Source of the DNA: Planctomycetota bacterium
GTDB lineage: Bacteria > Planctomycetota > UBA1135
Assembly: GCA_018671175.1 (NCBI GenBank)
Contig: JABHIE010000018.1
Coordinates: forward strand, 62,001 to 126,000
Direction: 5' to 3'
DNA length: 64,000 nucleotides
The translations under genes and the position numbers were made by a program. Numbering within the stretch: position 1 is the first letter of the stretch; each line of letters starts with the position of its first letter. Below the pieces are notes generated by a model. That model made no database searches. It worked only from the letters and a program-made list of their open reading frames with translations, and was not told the DNA's origin. This document shows, piece after piece, positions 38,356 through 47,062 of the stretch.

Positions 38356-39681
38356 ATGCATTCTGCCCTTCGCAACATCACGCTGATTCTTGTCACCGCT
38401 CCTATGGTGGCCTGTTTCCAATCCGATCCTGTAGCCGGCACTGGCTCGGCTGCCTCTGGCGCCACCGGCGGCGCAGCTTCTGGCGACCCCATTCTTTTCG
38501 CAGGTATTGGTTCAGCCGACGCACTGTCTCCAACCGAGGTCGCCATGTCCTGGATGGCCGCTACCGAGTTTGACGGCTCTGGTGCCCGAAGCATGACCTA
38601 CCACATCTACCGCAGCTACACGAGCGCGGCAGACACACAAATCGGTGAGCCTATCTTCACGACAGGCCCAGGCGACACTTCCTATGTTGATGGCGATTTG
38701 TCGATTCCACTCAACCCTGATGTCGACGACATCGACGGAGACGGCGACTTCACTGAGCTTACCGTTCCTTACTCGCGCACGGTCTACTATCGAGTCGTAG
38801 CCGAAAACGCATTCGGCCAACTTGGCGCGACAACAACCGTGGCCAGCGCTCGCACGCCAATGCCTTACAGTCTCGACAACCCGCTTGTCTACGCGGAAGA
38901 TATCGAGAAAAAATGGAATGGCTTTGACCCAGTCTCTGGCGTCGATCATTTCTATACCGATACAAACGGCGACACCTGCCTTGATTGCCACAGCAATGGC
39001 CTTTCGCAAACCAGTCTCGAGAGCTGGGAAGATGTCATGGTTGGCCGCGGCGACAAGAGCTCGCAAACACCTAATTCTTTCGTCATCCCGTTCGATGGCC
39101 AGAGCACCTGGATTAACATGATTGGCCGCATGACCGCAAGCCCAATCCACCACTTTGCGTACTTGGGCTCATCCATAAGTGTCACTTACATGGAGCACTC
39201 AATCGTCGACTGGGCAAACAACGGCGCACTTGAGTTCCCAGACACCGAACGCCCCGTCTTCCGTTTTGACGACATCCGCAATGTGGGCAAATACAACTCA
39301 GAATGGCTCGGCTTCGACACCATTCGCGTCTCTTGGTTCCAGGCCGAAGACCTCGAAAGCCTCCCTTATGGCGCTCGCGATAATTTTGCAGCCAACCAGC
39401 TTAACTACCAAATCTTCGCTGGCCCGACTTCAAACGATATCGACTGGGACAACCCAATCATCCCGATTGGCGCGACTGACAGCCTCATCCCAAGCACCAG
39501 CGATGCGACTATGTCAGCTGACATCTTTTGGTCTGGCGGCCCTGAAGCCATCATTGTTGTCCGCGCACTCGACGCTGCTGGCCGGGCATCCTTAACCCCA
39601 TCCGATGCAAACGCCACGCCAACCGAAGCTGACCGTAGCAACCTCGATGTCAACGAGCGCGAGATTTACCTCGAGCGCTAA
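38356..39681 (+). CDS. Lipoprotein with Fn3-like region and a single CxxCH motif
   Basis: MHSALRNITLILVTAPMVACFQSDP lipobox; VAMSWMAATEFDGSGARSMTYHIYRS Fn3-like; NGDTCLDCHSNGLSQTSLESWEDVMVG haem c-like motif. Confidence 0.65.
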   Translation: MHSALRNITLILVTAPMVACFQSDPVAGTGSAASGATGGAASGDPILFAGIGSADALSPTEVAMSWMAATEFDGSGARSMTYHIYRSYTSAADTQIGEPIFTTGPGDTSYVDGDLSIPLNPDVDDIDGDGDFTELTVPYSRTVYYRVVAENAFGQLGATTTVASARTPMPYSLDNPLVYAEDIEKKWNGFDPVSGVDHFYTDTNGDTCLDCHSNGLSQTSLESWEDVMVGRGDKSSQTPNSFVIPFDGQSTWINMIGRMTASPIHHFAYLGSSISVTYMEHSIVDWANNGALEFPDTERPVFRFDDIRNVGKYNSEWLGFDTIRVSWFQAEDLESLPYGARDNFAANQLNYQIFAGPTSNDIDWDNPIIPIGATDSLIPSTSDATMSADIFWSGGPEAIIVVRALDAAGRASLTPSDANATPTEADRSNLDVNEREIYLER

Positions 39682-39709
39682 ACTGCGAATTCCTCCCTCA
39701 TCGCATCCC

Positions 39710-39745
39710 AAAGAGTCTCCTTTTCAGGGGGCTCTTTTTGCGTTT
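39710..39745 (+). terminator. Rho-independent terminator
   Basis: Stem AAAGAGTCTCC-(TTTTCA)-GGGGGCTCTTT with two G-T pairs, then TTG CGTTT. Confidence 0.75.
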
Positions 39746-39753
39746 AAGGTCGG

Positions 39754-41199
39754 CTAGTCGCTCGTTGAATCGCTGTACCCGAGCTGCCCCAAAATCGCGG
39801 CGGCAGCGGGGTCAATTTCAATCTCAATCGGCTGAGCGCGGTGCCCAAAACCAAGCTCACGATGATCTTTCAAAAGCTTACGCGCAGTCTGCGAAGTACG
39901 CGGCTTCTTGCTCTGGATGTTCTCCGCCTCAAGCGGGTCTTTCATGATGTCAAAAAACCAAGACACGCCAGCCTCTTGCATGAATCGGTAATGCTTGTAA
40001 TTCGATGCCCAGACATGAGCCAACGAAGGCCGCGTGCGACTGCGGTGCGCGAAAACGGCACGCTCCTTCCAAAACTTATCTTTGGATGGCGCGGGGTCAC
40101 GCAATAAAGGCATCAGCGACAAACCACTGCCCTCTTCCGGCTCACCGATACCCGCCGCACCCATCAAAGTCGGCAAGACATCATGAATCGCAACGACCTC
40201 GGTTGCCTTTTGCGGCTCAACGCCAGGCCCCCGGAACATCGTCAAGATCTGATTGGTCTCACGATAAATCGGCCCGTAACGGTGCCCCTGCTGCCCATGC
40301 TCGCCAAACTCTTCGCCGTGATCAGACAGAATCACCATCAGCGTCTCGTCGCCCCACGCCCACTCATCAAAAAGCGTTTTTAGGTGGCCATCAAGATAAG
40401 CCAGCTCACTGTCGTAGCGATTCCGGATGTCTTGCATCTCGTCTTCTGACTTCTCATACCAAGGCGCGCGCGCGTGATAGGGCTTGTGCACATCCATGTA
40501 GTGCAAATACAAAAAGTACGGCTTACCGTCTGCATTGCTCTGACGGATTTCAGGCGCCCATTCAGCAAGCGTCTCAGCGAGCACGGGCGCGGTACCGTCG
40601 TCTATTGATTTGAATTGGTCAAAGCCACGGTCAAAGCCAATTTCGGAGCCGATGTTGAGGTTTGTAGCAATACCAAAAGTGCGATAACCAGCGTCTTTGA
40701 AATACTCTGGCATGAGTTTCATGTCGTCGGCAAAACGATTCAAAGTAATCGTTTGGGTGCGACGCTTTTTCTCTTCCATGGTCAAAACCCGCCCCTGAAA
40801 ATCGTCTGCCTTTTCGATACGGCGCTGATACGCAAAAAAGCCCTCGGTAACTCCGTGGGCTGGCGGGTAATGCCCAGTAAAAAGAGATGCGCAAGCGGGA
40901 GCCGTCCAGGAACTTGTGCTGTAGGCAAAATCCATCACGGCAAACTCGCCGGCGATACTGTCTAAAAATGGTGTGTGCGCGTTTTCGTAGCCGTTAAAAC
41001 CAAGAGCATCAGGCCGCAAAGTGTCAACAAGGATGACCACCACATTGGGGTGCGCATCAACCTCAGAATGCGCGGCCGACGACGCATCGCTCGAAAGACT
41101 ATCGATAGGTGTGGTCGTTGTGTCGCCTGAGCAAGCCGTAAAAGCCCCAGTCGCCATCACAGCGCTTGAGAGGAGAAGAATGCGTCCTGTTTTCAGCAT
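39754..41199 (-). CDS. Sulfatase-superfamily (alkaline phosphatase fold) lipoprotein
   Basis: [51 protein letters not shown]; lipobox GAFTACSG. Confidence 0.88.
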   Translation of the reverse strand: MLKTGRILLLSSAVMATGAFTACSGDTTTTPIDSLSSDASSAAHSEVDAHPNVVVILVDTLRPDALGFNGYENAHTPFLDSIAGEFAVMDFAYSTSSWTAPACASLFTGHYPPAHGVTEGFFAYQRRIEKADDFQGRVLTMEEKKRRTQTITLNRFADDMKLMPEYFKDAGYRTFGIATNLNIGSEIGFDRGFDQFKSIDDGTAPVLAETLAEWAPEIRQSNADGKPYFLYLHYMDVHKPYHARAPWYEKSEDEMQDIRNRYDSELAYLDGHLKTLFDEWAWGDETLMVILSDHGEEFGEHGQQGHRYGPIYRETNQILTMFRGPGVEPQKATEVVAIHDVLPTLMGAAGIGEPEEGSGLSLMPLLRDPAPSKDKFWKERAVFAHRSRTRPSLAHVWASNYKHYRFMQEAGVSWFFDIMKDPLEAENIQSKKPRTSQTARKLLKDHRELGFGHRAQPIEIEIDPAAAAILGQLGYSDSTSD

Positions 41200-41278
41200 G
41201 AATGTTTATCGTAACGCAATGAGGGCGCTTGCCCCAACCCAGAGCCAAGTAGAATGTAGGGTTGCACCCCCCCGCATA

Positions 41279-42835
41279 ATGTTTAATCTTCAAAGTAATC
41301 CGCAGGCTCGCCTTGGCACTGACCTGCTCTCAGGCCTCACCGTCGCACTCGCACTTGTCCCCGAAGCCGTGGCATTTGCCTTTGTGGCGGGCGTTGACCC
41401 AATCGTCGGCCTCCACGCCGCTTTTATGGTGGGCATCATTACCGCCCTCCTTGGCGGGCGACCCGGAATGATTTCGGGCGCGACAGGCGCAATTGCGGTC
41501 GTGCTTGTGGCGCTTGTTGCCGAGCACGGCATCGAATACATGTTTGCCGCGATTGTGCTGATGGGTGTCATTCAAGTTGGTGCCGGGGTTTTGAGGCTTG
41601 GCAAGTTCATCCGAATGGTGCCGCACCCAGTGATGCTTGGCTTTGTAAATGGCTTGGCGATTGTGATTTTTCTCGCGCAGTTAGGGCAATTCAAAACAAT
41701 CGACGCGGCAGGCGCAATGAACTGGATGCAGGGCTCCCAGCTTTACACAATGCTCGGCTTGGTTGCGGCCACGATGGCAATCATTCACTTTTTGCCTAAA
41801 TTGACCAAAGCGATTCCAGCGTCTCTGGCGGCCATTGTGGCGATAACACTCACCACCGTCTGGATGGGCCTCGACGCGCCAACGATCGTTGACTACTTGC
41901 GCTCAATGACCGGTGATGCGGCAGCAACGCTACATGGCGGATGGCCTGAATTTTCAATCCCGATGGTTCCTTTCAACCTTGAGAGCATCATGATTATCCT
42001 GCCTTACGCCGTTGTATTAGCCGCGGTTGGCTTGATTGAGTCTCTGCTAACTCTCACCCTTGTTGATGAGCTAACTGACACTCGAGGGCGTGGCAATAAA
42101 GAGTGTGTCGCACAAGGCCTCGCCAATGTCACCTGCGGGTTCTTCGGCGGGATGGGCGGTTGCGCGATGATCGGCCAAAGCATGATTAACATCAACTCGG
42201 GTGGCCGGGGTCGTACATCCGGCGTGACGGCTGCACTTGTATTGCTAGCCTTTGTTCTCTTTGCTTCAGGGCTCATCGAGATGGTGCCCGTCGCCGCACT
42301 CGTAGGCGTGATGTTCATGGTTGTGCTCGGCACCTTCGAGTGGTCGAGTTTCCGAGTGTTGAGCAAAGTGCCGATATCCGACGCTTTCGTCATCATTTTG
42401 GTTTCAGCCGTTACTGTTTTCACCGATCTCGCCGTCGCCGTTTTTGTTGGCGTGATTGTTTCGGCACTCGATTTTGCATGGAAGCACGCAAAGATCATTC
42501 ATGTTTCGGCTGAGCGCGACGCCACAGGCACAAAAACCTACACAATCAACGGCCCGTTGTTTTTTGGCTCAACCAAAAACTTCATTGAGCTCTTCGACCC
42601 TAAAAACGACCCCGATGATGTCGTCCTTGAGTTTCAGCATGCGCGCGTGGCCGACCACTCGGCGATTGAGGCCATCGACAATCTAGCCGAGCGCTATTTA
42701 CGACTGGGCAAAACGCTGCACTTGCGACACCTCAGCCACGATTGTCAGCAGCTGCTGCACAAAGCGGGCAACCTAATCGAGGTCAATGTTATCGAAGACC
42801 CCCACTACCATGTGGCAGACGACGCGCTTGCTTAA
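41279..42835 (+). CDS. SulP family anion permease with C-terminal STAS-like domain
   Basis: [65 protein letters not shown]-like tail [39 protein letters not shown]. Start set to ATG at 41279; the ORF-track extension overlaps the sulfatase N-terminus. Confidence 0.92.
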   Translation: MFNLQSNPQARLGTDLLSGLTVALALVPEAVAFAFVAGVDPIVGLHAAFMVGIITALLGGRPGMISGATGAIAVVLVALVAEHGIEYMFAAIVLMGVIQVGAGVLRLGKFIRMVPHPVMLGFVNGLAIVIFLAQLGQFKTIDAAGAMNWMQGSQLYTMLGLVAATMAIIHFLPKLTKAIPASLAAIVAITLTTVWMGLDAPTIVDYLRSMTGDAAATLHGGWPEFSIPMVPFNLESIMIILPYAVVLAAVGLIESLLTLTLVDELTDTRGRGNKECVAQGLANVTCGFFGGMGGCAMIGQSMININSGGRGRTSGVTAALVLLAFVLFASGLIEMVPVAALVGVMFMVVLGTFEWSSFRVLSKVPISDAFVIILVSAVTVFTDLAVAVFVGVIVSALDFAWKHAKIIHVSAERDATGTKTYTINGPLFFGSTKNFIELFDPKNDPDDVVLEFQHARVADHSAIEAIDNLAERYLRLGKTLHLRHLSHDCQQLLHKAGNLIEVNVIEDPHYHVADDALA

Positions 42836-42864
42836 CCCCAAAACAGGGCTAATCAAAATTTAGG

Positions 42865-43932
42865 TTAAAGCCCGCGCTCGGCTTTCCAGGCCTGAATCTC
42901 TTCAAACAAAGCGTCAACCATTTCGCTCTCAGGGACGACACGCACTTGCTCGCCATTGCGATACAAGATGCCCTTGCCGCCACCGCCCGCAATGCCGATG
43001 TCGGCTTCGCGCGCCTCACCTGGGCCATTGACGACACAACCCAAAACCGCGATTTTGACGGGGCAAGTTTCGCCGTCAAGCCGCTCTTCGAGTTTGTCCA
43101 TGAGGTCGTCAAGATCGATTTCAATGCGACCACAAGTTGGGCATGAAATGAGCTCAGGGCTGGTCACTCGCGCGCCTGCCGCTTTTAAAATATCAAAAGC
43201 AACCGGTATTTCAGGGACCGGGTCGCCCGTCAGCGAAACACGAATCGTATCGCCAATACCCTCAAGCAAGAGCGAGCCAAGCCCGACCGCCGATTTCAGC
43301 GAACCATACCCTGGGCGACCTGCCTCAGTCACGCCAAGATGCAACGGGACATCGGTTTGTTCCGCAAACAAACGATTCGCGTGAAGCACCGTTTTCGTAT
43401 CGGTTGACTTCAGCGAAACAACAAAATTTGAAAACCCCATGTCTTCGATTGTCATGCAATGGCGCATGGCCGAAGCCACCAACGCCTCGGGGCAGGGGTA
43501 GCCGTACTTGTCGAGCAAATCGGCCTCGACCGACCCGGAATTCACGCCAATACGCAACGCTACATTTGCATCAGCCGCCGCACGGACGACTTCCTTGACG
43601 CGCTCGACTGAACCAATATTGCCTGGGTTAAGGCGCACCTTATCAACGCCAGCCTCAATCGAACGCAAAGCCAAGCGGTGCGTAAAATGAATATCAGCCA
43701 CGAGCGGCACGGGGCAGGCGGCGCGAATGGCGGGAAGGGCATCAGCGGCGGCGTCATTGTTAACCGTCACGCGGACGATTTCGCAGCCCGCAGCAACAAG
43801 TCGCTGAATTTGGTCGAGAGTGGCGGCTACATCATCTGTATCGGTCGAAGTCATCGACTGCACCCAGATAGGGTGCGCCGAACCAATTTCAAGATTACCC
43901 ACTTGAACCGAACGAGTTTCGCGGCGTGTCAT
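42865..43932 (-). CDS. ispG: 4-hydroxy-3-methylbut-2-enyl-diphosphate synthase (IspG/GcpE)
   Basis: VQSMTSTDTDDVAATLDQI; ELISCPTCGRIEIDL; AVLGCVVNGPGEAREADIGIAGG. Confidence 0.97.
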   Translation of the reverse strand: MTRRETRSVQVGNLEIGSAHPIWVQSMTSTDTDDVAATLDQIQRLVAAGCEIVRVTVNNDAAADALPAIRAACPVPLVADIHFTHRLALRSIEAGVDKVRLNPGNIGSVERVKEVVRAAADANVALRIGVNSGSVEADLLDKYGYPCPEALVASAMRHCMTIEDMGFSNFVVSLKSTDTKTVLHANRLFAEQTDVPLHLGVTEAGRPGYGSLKSAVGLGSLLLEGIGDTIRVSLTGDPVPEIPVAFDILKAAGARVTSPELISCPTCGRIEIDLDDLMDKLEERLDGETCPVKIAVLGCVVNGPGEAREADIGIAGGGGKGILYRNGEQVRVVPESEMVDALFEEIQAWKAERGL

Positions 43933-43991
43933 GCCCTATATCTTAAGGCAGGAACGCTTCCATTCACGCAAAGCACTAAACTAATACGCAT

Positions 43992-44774
43992 ATGGCACCC
44001 ATCCCTCTCCAAGCTGGTTGGCTCTACGGGCCGGTCGATTCGCGGCGATACGGTCGCTCGTTGGGCATCAACCCCTTGCCCGTTGATCGCAAATTGTGCT
44101 CGCTAGATTGCCTTTATTGCCAATATGGTTTTACTAAGGCGCAGCAAGTGGCGGGGCGAGCCGAAGTGCCGTCGGCCTCTGATTTGGCAAGCGCGATTGA
44201 AGCAAAGTTTGCAGCGCTGGTCGCAGCGGACGACCCCCCTGACCGCATTACGGTCGCCGGAAATGGTGAGCCGACACTGCACCCTGAGTTTGAGAAATTC
44301 AGTGCTGATTTAGCGAAAGCCCGCGATCAATATTTCCCTAACGCACAACTCGGGATTTTATGCAACGGCATGCATCTCGACCGACCAGGTGTTTTGTCTG
44401 CGCTCAATAAAATTTACGATGAGCCAGCGATGAAGCTCGAATGGGGCAATGCGGCCTGTTTCGCGGCAATGAATCAGGTTGGCGAAAATGGGTTTGAGAA
44501 AATCCTGACGGGTTTGCAGCAGATTGATTCTTTTGTCGTGCAGGCCTTGTTCATGCAATCACCACTTGCCGACAACTCAAGTGATGCTGAAGTCGCGAGC
44601 TGGGTAGAGGTCTTGCGCTCACTAAAAAGTCGCATCCGCCATGTCGAGATTTACAGTCTCGATCGCCCACCCGCTGATGCAGCACAAGCAACGGCCGTCC
44701 CGCGTGTGCGACTTGATGCAATTGCCGACTGCGCGCGTGCGATTGGTTTGAGTGTTGAGGTTTTCACTCGATAG
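43992..44774 (+). CDS. Radical SAM protein (COG0731-like Fe-S oxidoreductase)
   Basis: LCSLDCLYCQYGF radical SAM motif; ITVAGNGEPTLHPEF; 260 aa. Confidence 0.85.
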   Translation: MAPIPLQAGWLYGPVDSRRYGRSLGINPLPVDRKLCSLDCLYCQYGFTKAQQVAGRAEVPSASDLASAIEAKFAALVAADDPPDRITVAGNGEPTLHPEFEKFSADLAKARDQYFPNAQLGILCNGMHLDRPGVLSALNKIYDEPAMKLEWGNAACFAAMNQVGENGFEKILTGLQQIDSFVVQALFMQSPLADNSSDAEVASWVEVLRSLKSRIRHVEIYSLDRPPADAAQATAVPRVRLDAIADCARAIGLSVEVFTR

Positions 44775-45147
44775 GCGTCGCGTTTCGGTCGGCATCGACA
44801 GCCACATAAGTAACGACGGCCTCTGTTACCTGCAATTCGCCCGTCGACATATCGCCACCTCGGATGGCCGTGACATCAACTTGGATTTTGATCGAAGTGC
44901 GGCCAACTTCAAGCACCGTCGTGTAAAGAGAAACAAGATCCCCCACGAAAACGGGCTCGTGGAAAACGACCTTGTCCATGGCCACCGTGACGAATTGCTT
45001 CTTCGGCGCCAACTTACGAGCTGGGACGACACCCGCCATGTCGATATGGCTCAAAATAATTCCACCGAATATCGACCCCGACGAGTTGGTGTCGCGCGGC
45101 AACAGGATGGTACGCAGAGCTAATTCACAGGCTTTTCCGGGTGTCAT
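44764..45147 (-). CDS. Hotdog-fold acyl-CoA thioesterase (YciA-like)
   Basis: LRTILLPRDTNSSGSIFGGIILSHIDMAGVVPARKLAPKKQFVTVAMDKVVFHEPVFVGDLVSLYTTV. Confidence 0.92.
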   Translation of the reverse strand: MTPGKACELALRTILLPRDTNSSGSIFGGIILSHIDMAGVVPARKLAPKKQFVTVAMDKVVFHEPVFVGDLVSLYTTVLEVGRTSIKIQVDVTAIRGGDMSTGELQVTEAVVTYVAVDADRNATPIE

Positions 45148-45197
45148 ACACTCATTATGCCCGATACCACCGCGGATTTCTTAAGCACCCGCCGTTT

Positions 45198-45331
45198 GTG
45201 CGATTTCGCACCCAGCCAGGTTCGTGAATCTTGGCACGCGATTTGTATCTAAACCATGTCCGCCCAAGGAGGGGGACATCAACACGGCGATGATTCATTA
45301 GGGGGACCGTTGCTGTGTTGATTCTTTTTTT
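45198..45331 (+). ncRNA. Putative structured RNA or attenuator ending in a strong intrinsic terminator
   Basis: Hairpin GTGCGA-TT-TCGCAC (45198-45211); ATGTCC...GGACAT near 45256-45279; 15-bp stem with three G-T pairs, 45278-45292 with 45308-45322, followed by TCTTTTTTT. No ORF explains it. Confidence 0.35.
45278..45331 (+). terminator. Rho-independent terminator
   Basis: ATCAACACGGCGATG pairs with CGTTGCTGTGTTGAT (G-T pairs allowed), then a TCTTTTTTT tract. Confidence 0.7.
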
Positions 45332-45453
45332 ATGCTGAGCGTATGCCGTAAAGGTGGCGTGCACCCCAAATTAGGGCCAAGCACAAAGAGACTACCAGTG
45401 TATCAAGTCAATGTGGTTTGAGTTAAAGAAACGCGGGTATTACCTACACTGGA

Positions 45454-45479
45454 TTAGAGGAGGGGTACCCCTCCTCTAA
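45454..45479. repeat. Perfect 26-bp palindrome TTAGAGGAGGGGTACCCCTCCTCTAA
   Basis: Direct reading: the sequence equals its own reverse complement. Confidence 0.97.
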
Positions 45480-45818
45480 ATTATCTGCAAATTCTTGCGG
45501 AGTTAAATATTTCAAAGAGCTGTGCGGACGCACAGTGTTGTAGTCACGCTGCCAATCGTCAATTATTTCTCGTGCTTCTGACATACTAAAAAAAACAATG
45601 CTGATTTAAAGATTATGTAGATGCACTCGAGAATTAAAGGATTCAGCGAATGCGTTTTCGGTAGGTTTACCCGGAGCAATGAAATGCAATTCTATACCAT
45701 TTTTATAAGCCCAAGCATCGTGTGCATTACTCGTAAACCTGGCGTGCCATCCAAAAAAAAAACAGGGCCAATCACAAAGAAATAAAGCAGTCAAACTACC
45801 AACGACTCCCATGCGCAA
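45470..45818 (-). pseudogene. Decayed IS3-family transposase (OrfB integrase-core remnants)
   Basis: ARFTSNAHDAWAYKNGIELHFIAPGKPTENAFAESFNSRVHLHNL* (from 45606..45818) and, in a second piece, MSEAREIIDDWQRDYNTVRPHSSLKYLTPQEFADNL. Both are classic IS3 OrfB C-terminal sequence, interrupted and lacking the N-terminal half. Confidence 0.85.
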
Positions 45819-45826
45819 ATCAGGCT

Positions 45827-46552
45827 TTAGAGTTTAATCTCCAAGCCACTTTTCGCCCACCCGCGCACATCCGCCAACTCATTTAAAAAGAAATGGTCGG
45901 CCGTTGGAAGTAAGGTGATAGCCGCACCGTTTCTACGCGGGGCATCCATCGCGCGGATGTCGGCTAGCTCGTCTTTTTCACCAAGCAGAAATGCGGATTT
46001 CGCGGGCCAGGCGCCGTCGGTATCTTTGGGCCACTCGTAAAAGTTGGTGGGGTAGGCGATGCCGAGAAAACGGCTGGCGGCGGATGGATTGCGCATAAGA
46101 AAACGCAACCCAACTCGACATCCGAATGAGTAGCCACAAATCGCCGTGGGCAGATTAGCCAGCTCGGATTTCAGCCAATCCAGCGCGGCGGCCGCGTCAG
46201 CCATCTCGCCCTCTCCTTCGTCGTAGACCCCCTCGCTATCGCCGGCACCGCGGAAATCTATACGCAAGGCCGCCCAACCAGCCTCGAGCGCGCCCAATGC
46301 CGCATGCCGCACCACATTGTTTTTCCGCGTGCCACCATGCTGCGGATGTGGGTGCAGCAGCAACATCGCACCTTTGGGTCGGTTGTCGGGCAAGCTCGTG
46401 AGGTCGGGCATCTCGAAAGTGCCGGCAATCAAGCCAGCGGGGCCAGGTATTTGCACGATTTGCGGCGGAGGAGTGTTGAGGTCGCGGACCATGTGAGGTA
46501 ATTTTGGCACATCCATGCGCACCATTGCTACCCTCGTGACCGACATCCCCAT
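45827..46552 (-). CDS. Alpha/beta hydrolase
   Basis: MLLLHPHPQHGGTRKNNVV; ALRIDFRGAGDSEG; AICGYSFGCRVGL. Start uncertain, probably near 46492 because the ORF overlaps a divergent ORF. Confidence 0.82.
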   Translation of the reverse strand: MGMSVTRVAMVRMDVPKLPHMVRDLNTPPPQIVQIPGPAGLIAGTFEMPDLTSLPDNRPKGAMLLLHPHPQHGGTRKNNVVRHAALGALEAGWAALRIDFRGAGDSEGVYDEGEGEMADAAAALDWLKSELANLPTAICGYSFGCRVGLRFLMRNPSAASRFLGIAYPTNFYEWPKDTDGAWPAKSAFLLGEKDELADIRAMDAPRRNGAAITLLPTADHFFLNELADVRGWAKSGLEIKL

Positions 46553-46994
46553 AAGCGAGCCTGCTTTTCACGGTTTGTTGCGCGCGATTGCCGAGTCTTC
46601 GCTCGCGGGCGCGATTTCGCCGCACGGTTTTGAGGCGCGCCACAGTTTCGGCGAAGCGGCCCTAGATTTAAGCGTGCGCGATATCGTGGTGCGATGCCGC
46701 CCCGCCAACACTGTGACTCGCGCCGCTCTGCACGAGCTCAAAAAGGTGGGCTTTCGCGGGCAAACTGCTTTTGTCTTCGAGAGCGATGGCTCCCCGCCTA
46801 GCAACGAAGACGCCTGGCAATTGGTTTTCCTTTACGCCGCCGAGATGTCGGGCTGGGTCGCCACAAATTATCTAGATTTCGAGGAAGCCACTCTTCTCGC
46901 CGGCACAAGCGAGGGGTTAATCCACGCACCCATCGGCGGACGGCATCATGGCGTGCTCATTGCCGCGAGCACCTTGCGGTTGTTGGCGCATTAG
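46515..46994 (+). CDS. Hypothetical protein
   Basis: 159 aa ORF with coherent composition, preceding the addB-like gene; no family recognised. Confidence 0.5.
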   Translation: MRTIATLVTDIPISEPAFHGLLRAIAESSLAGAISPHGFEARHSFGEAALDLSVRDIVVRCRPANTVTRAALHELKKVGFRGQTAFVFESDGSPPSNEDAWQLVFLYAAEMSGWVATNYLDFEEATLLAGTSEGLIHAPIGGRHHGVLIAASTLRLLAH

Positions 46995-47062
46995 TTTTTC
47001 GGGTTTTTTCACGGTCAGTGACAGAATCTGACAAAGTGCCGTTTATCCTGTGGGGGCAAGTC

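Noticed and set aside
40005-40613. 202-aa plus-strand ORF
   Set aside because: Antisense to the sulfatase-fold gene; Arg/Ser/His-rich shadow translation.
41021-41278. 5' extension of the SulP ORF
   Set aside because: Overlaps the sulfatase N-terminus on the other strand and does not resemble SulP. ATG at 41279 begins the recognisable domain.
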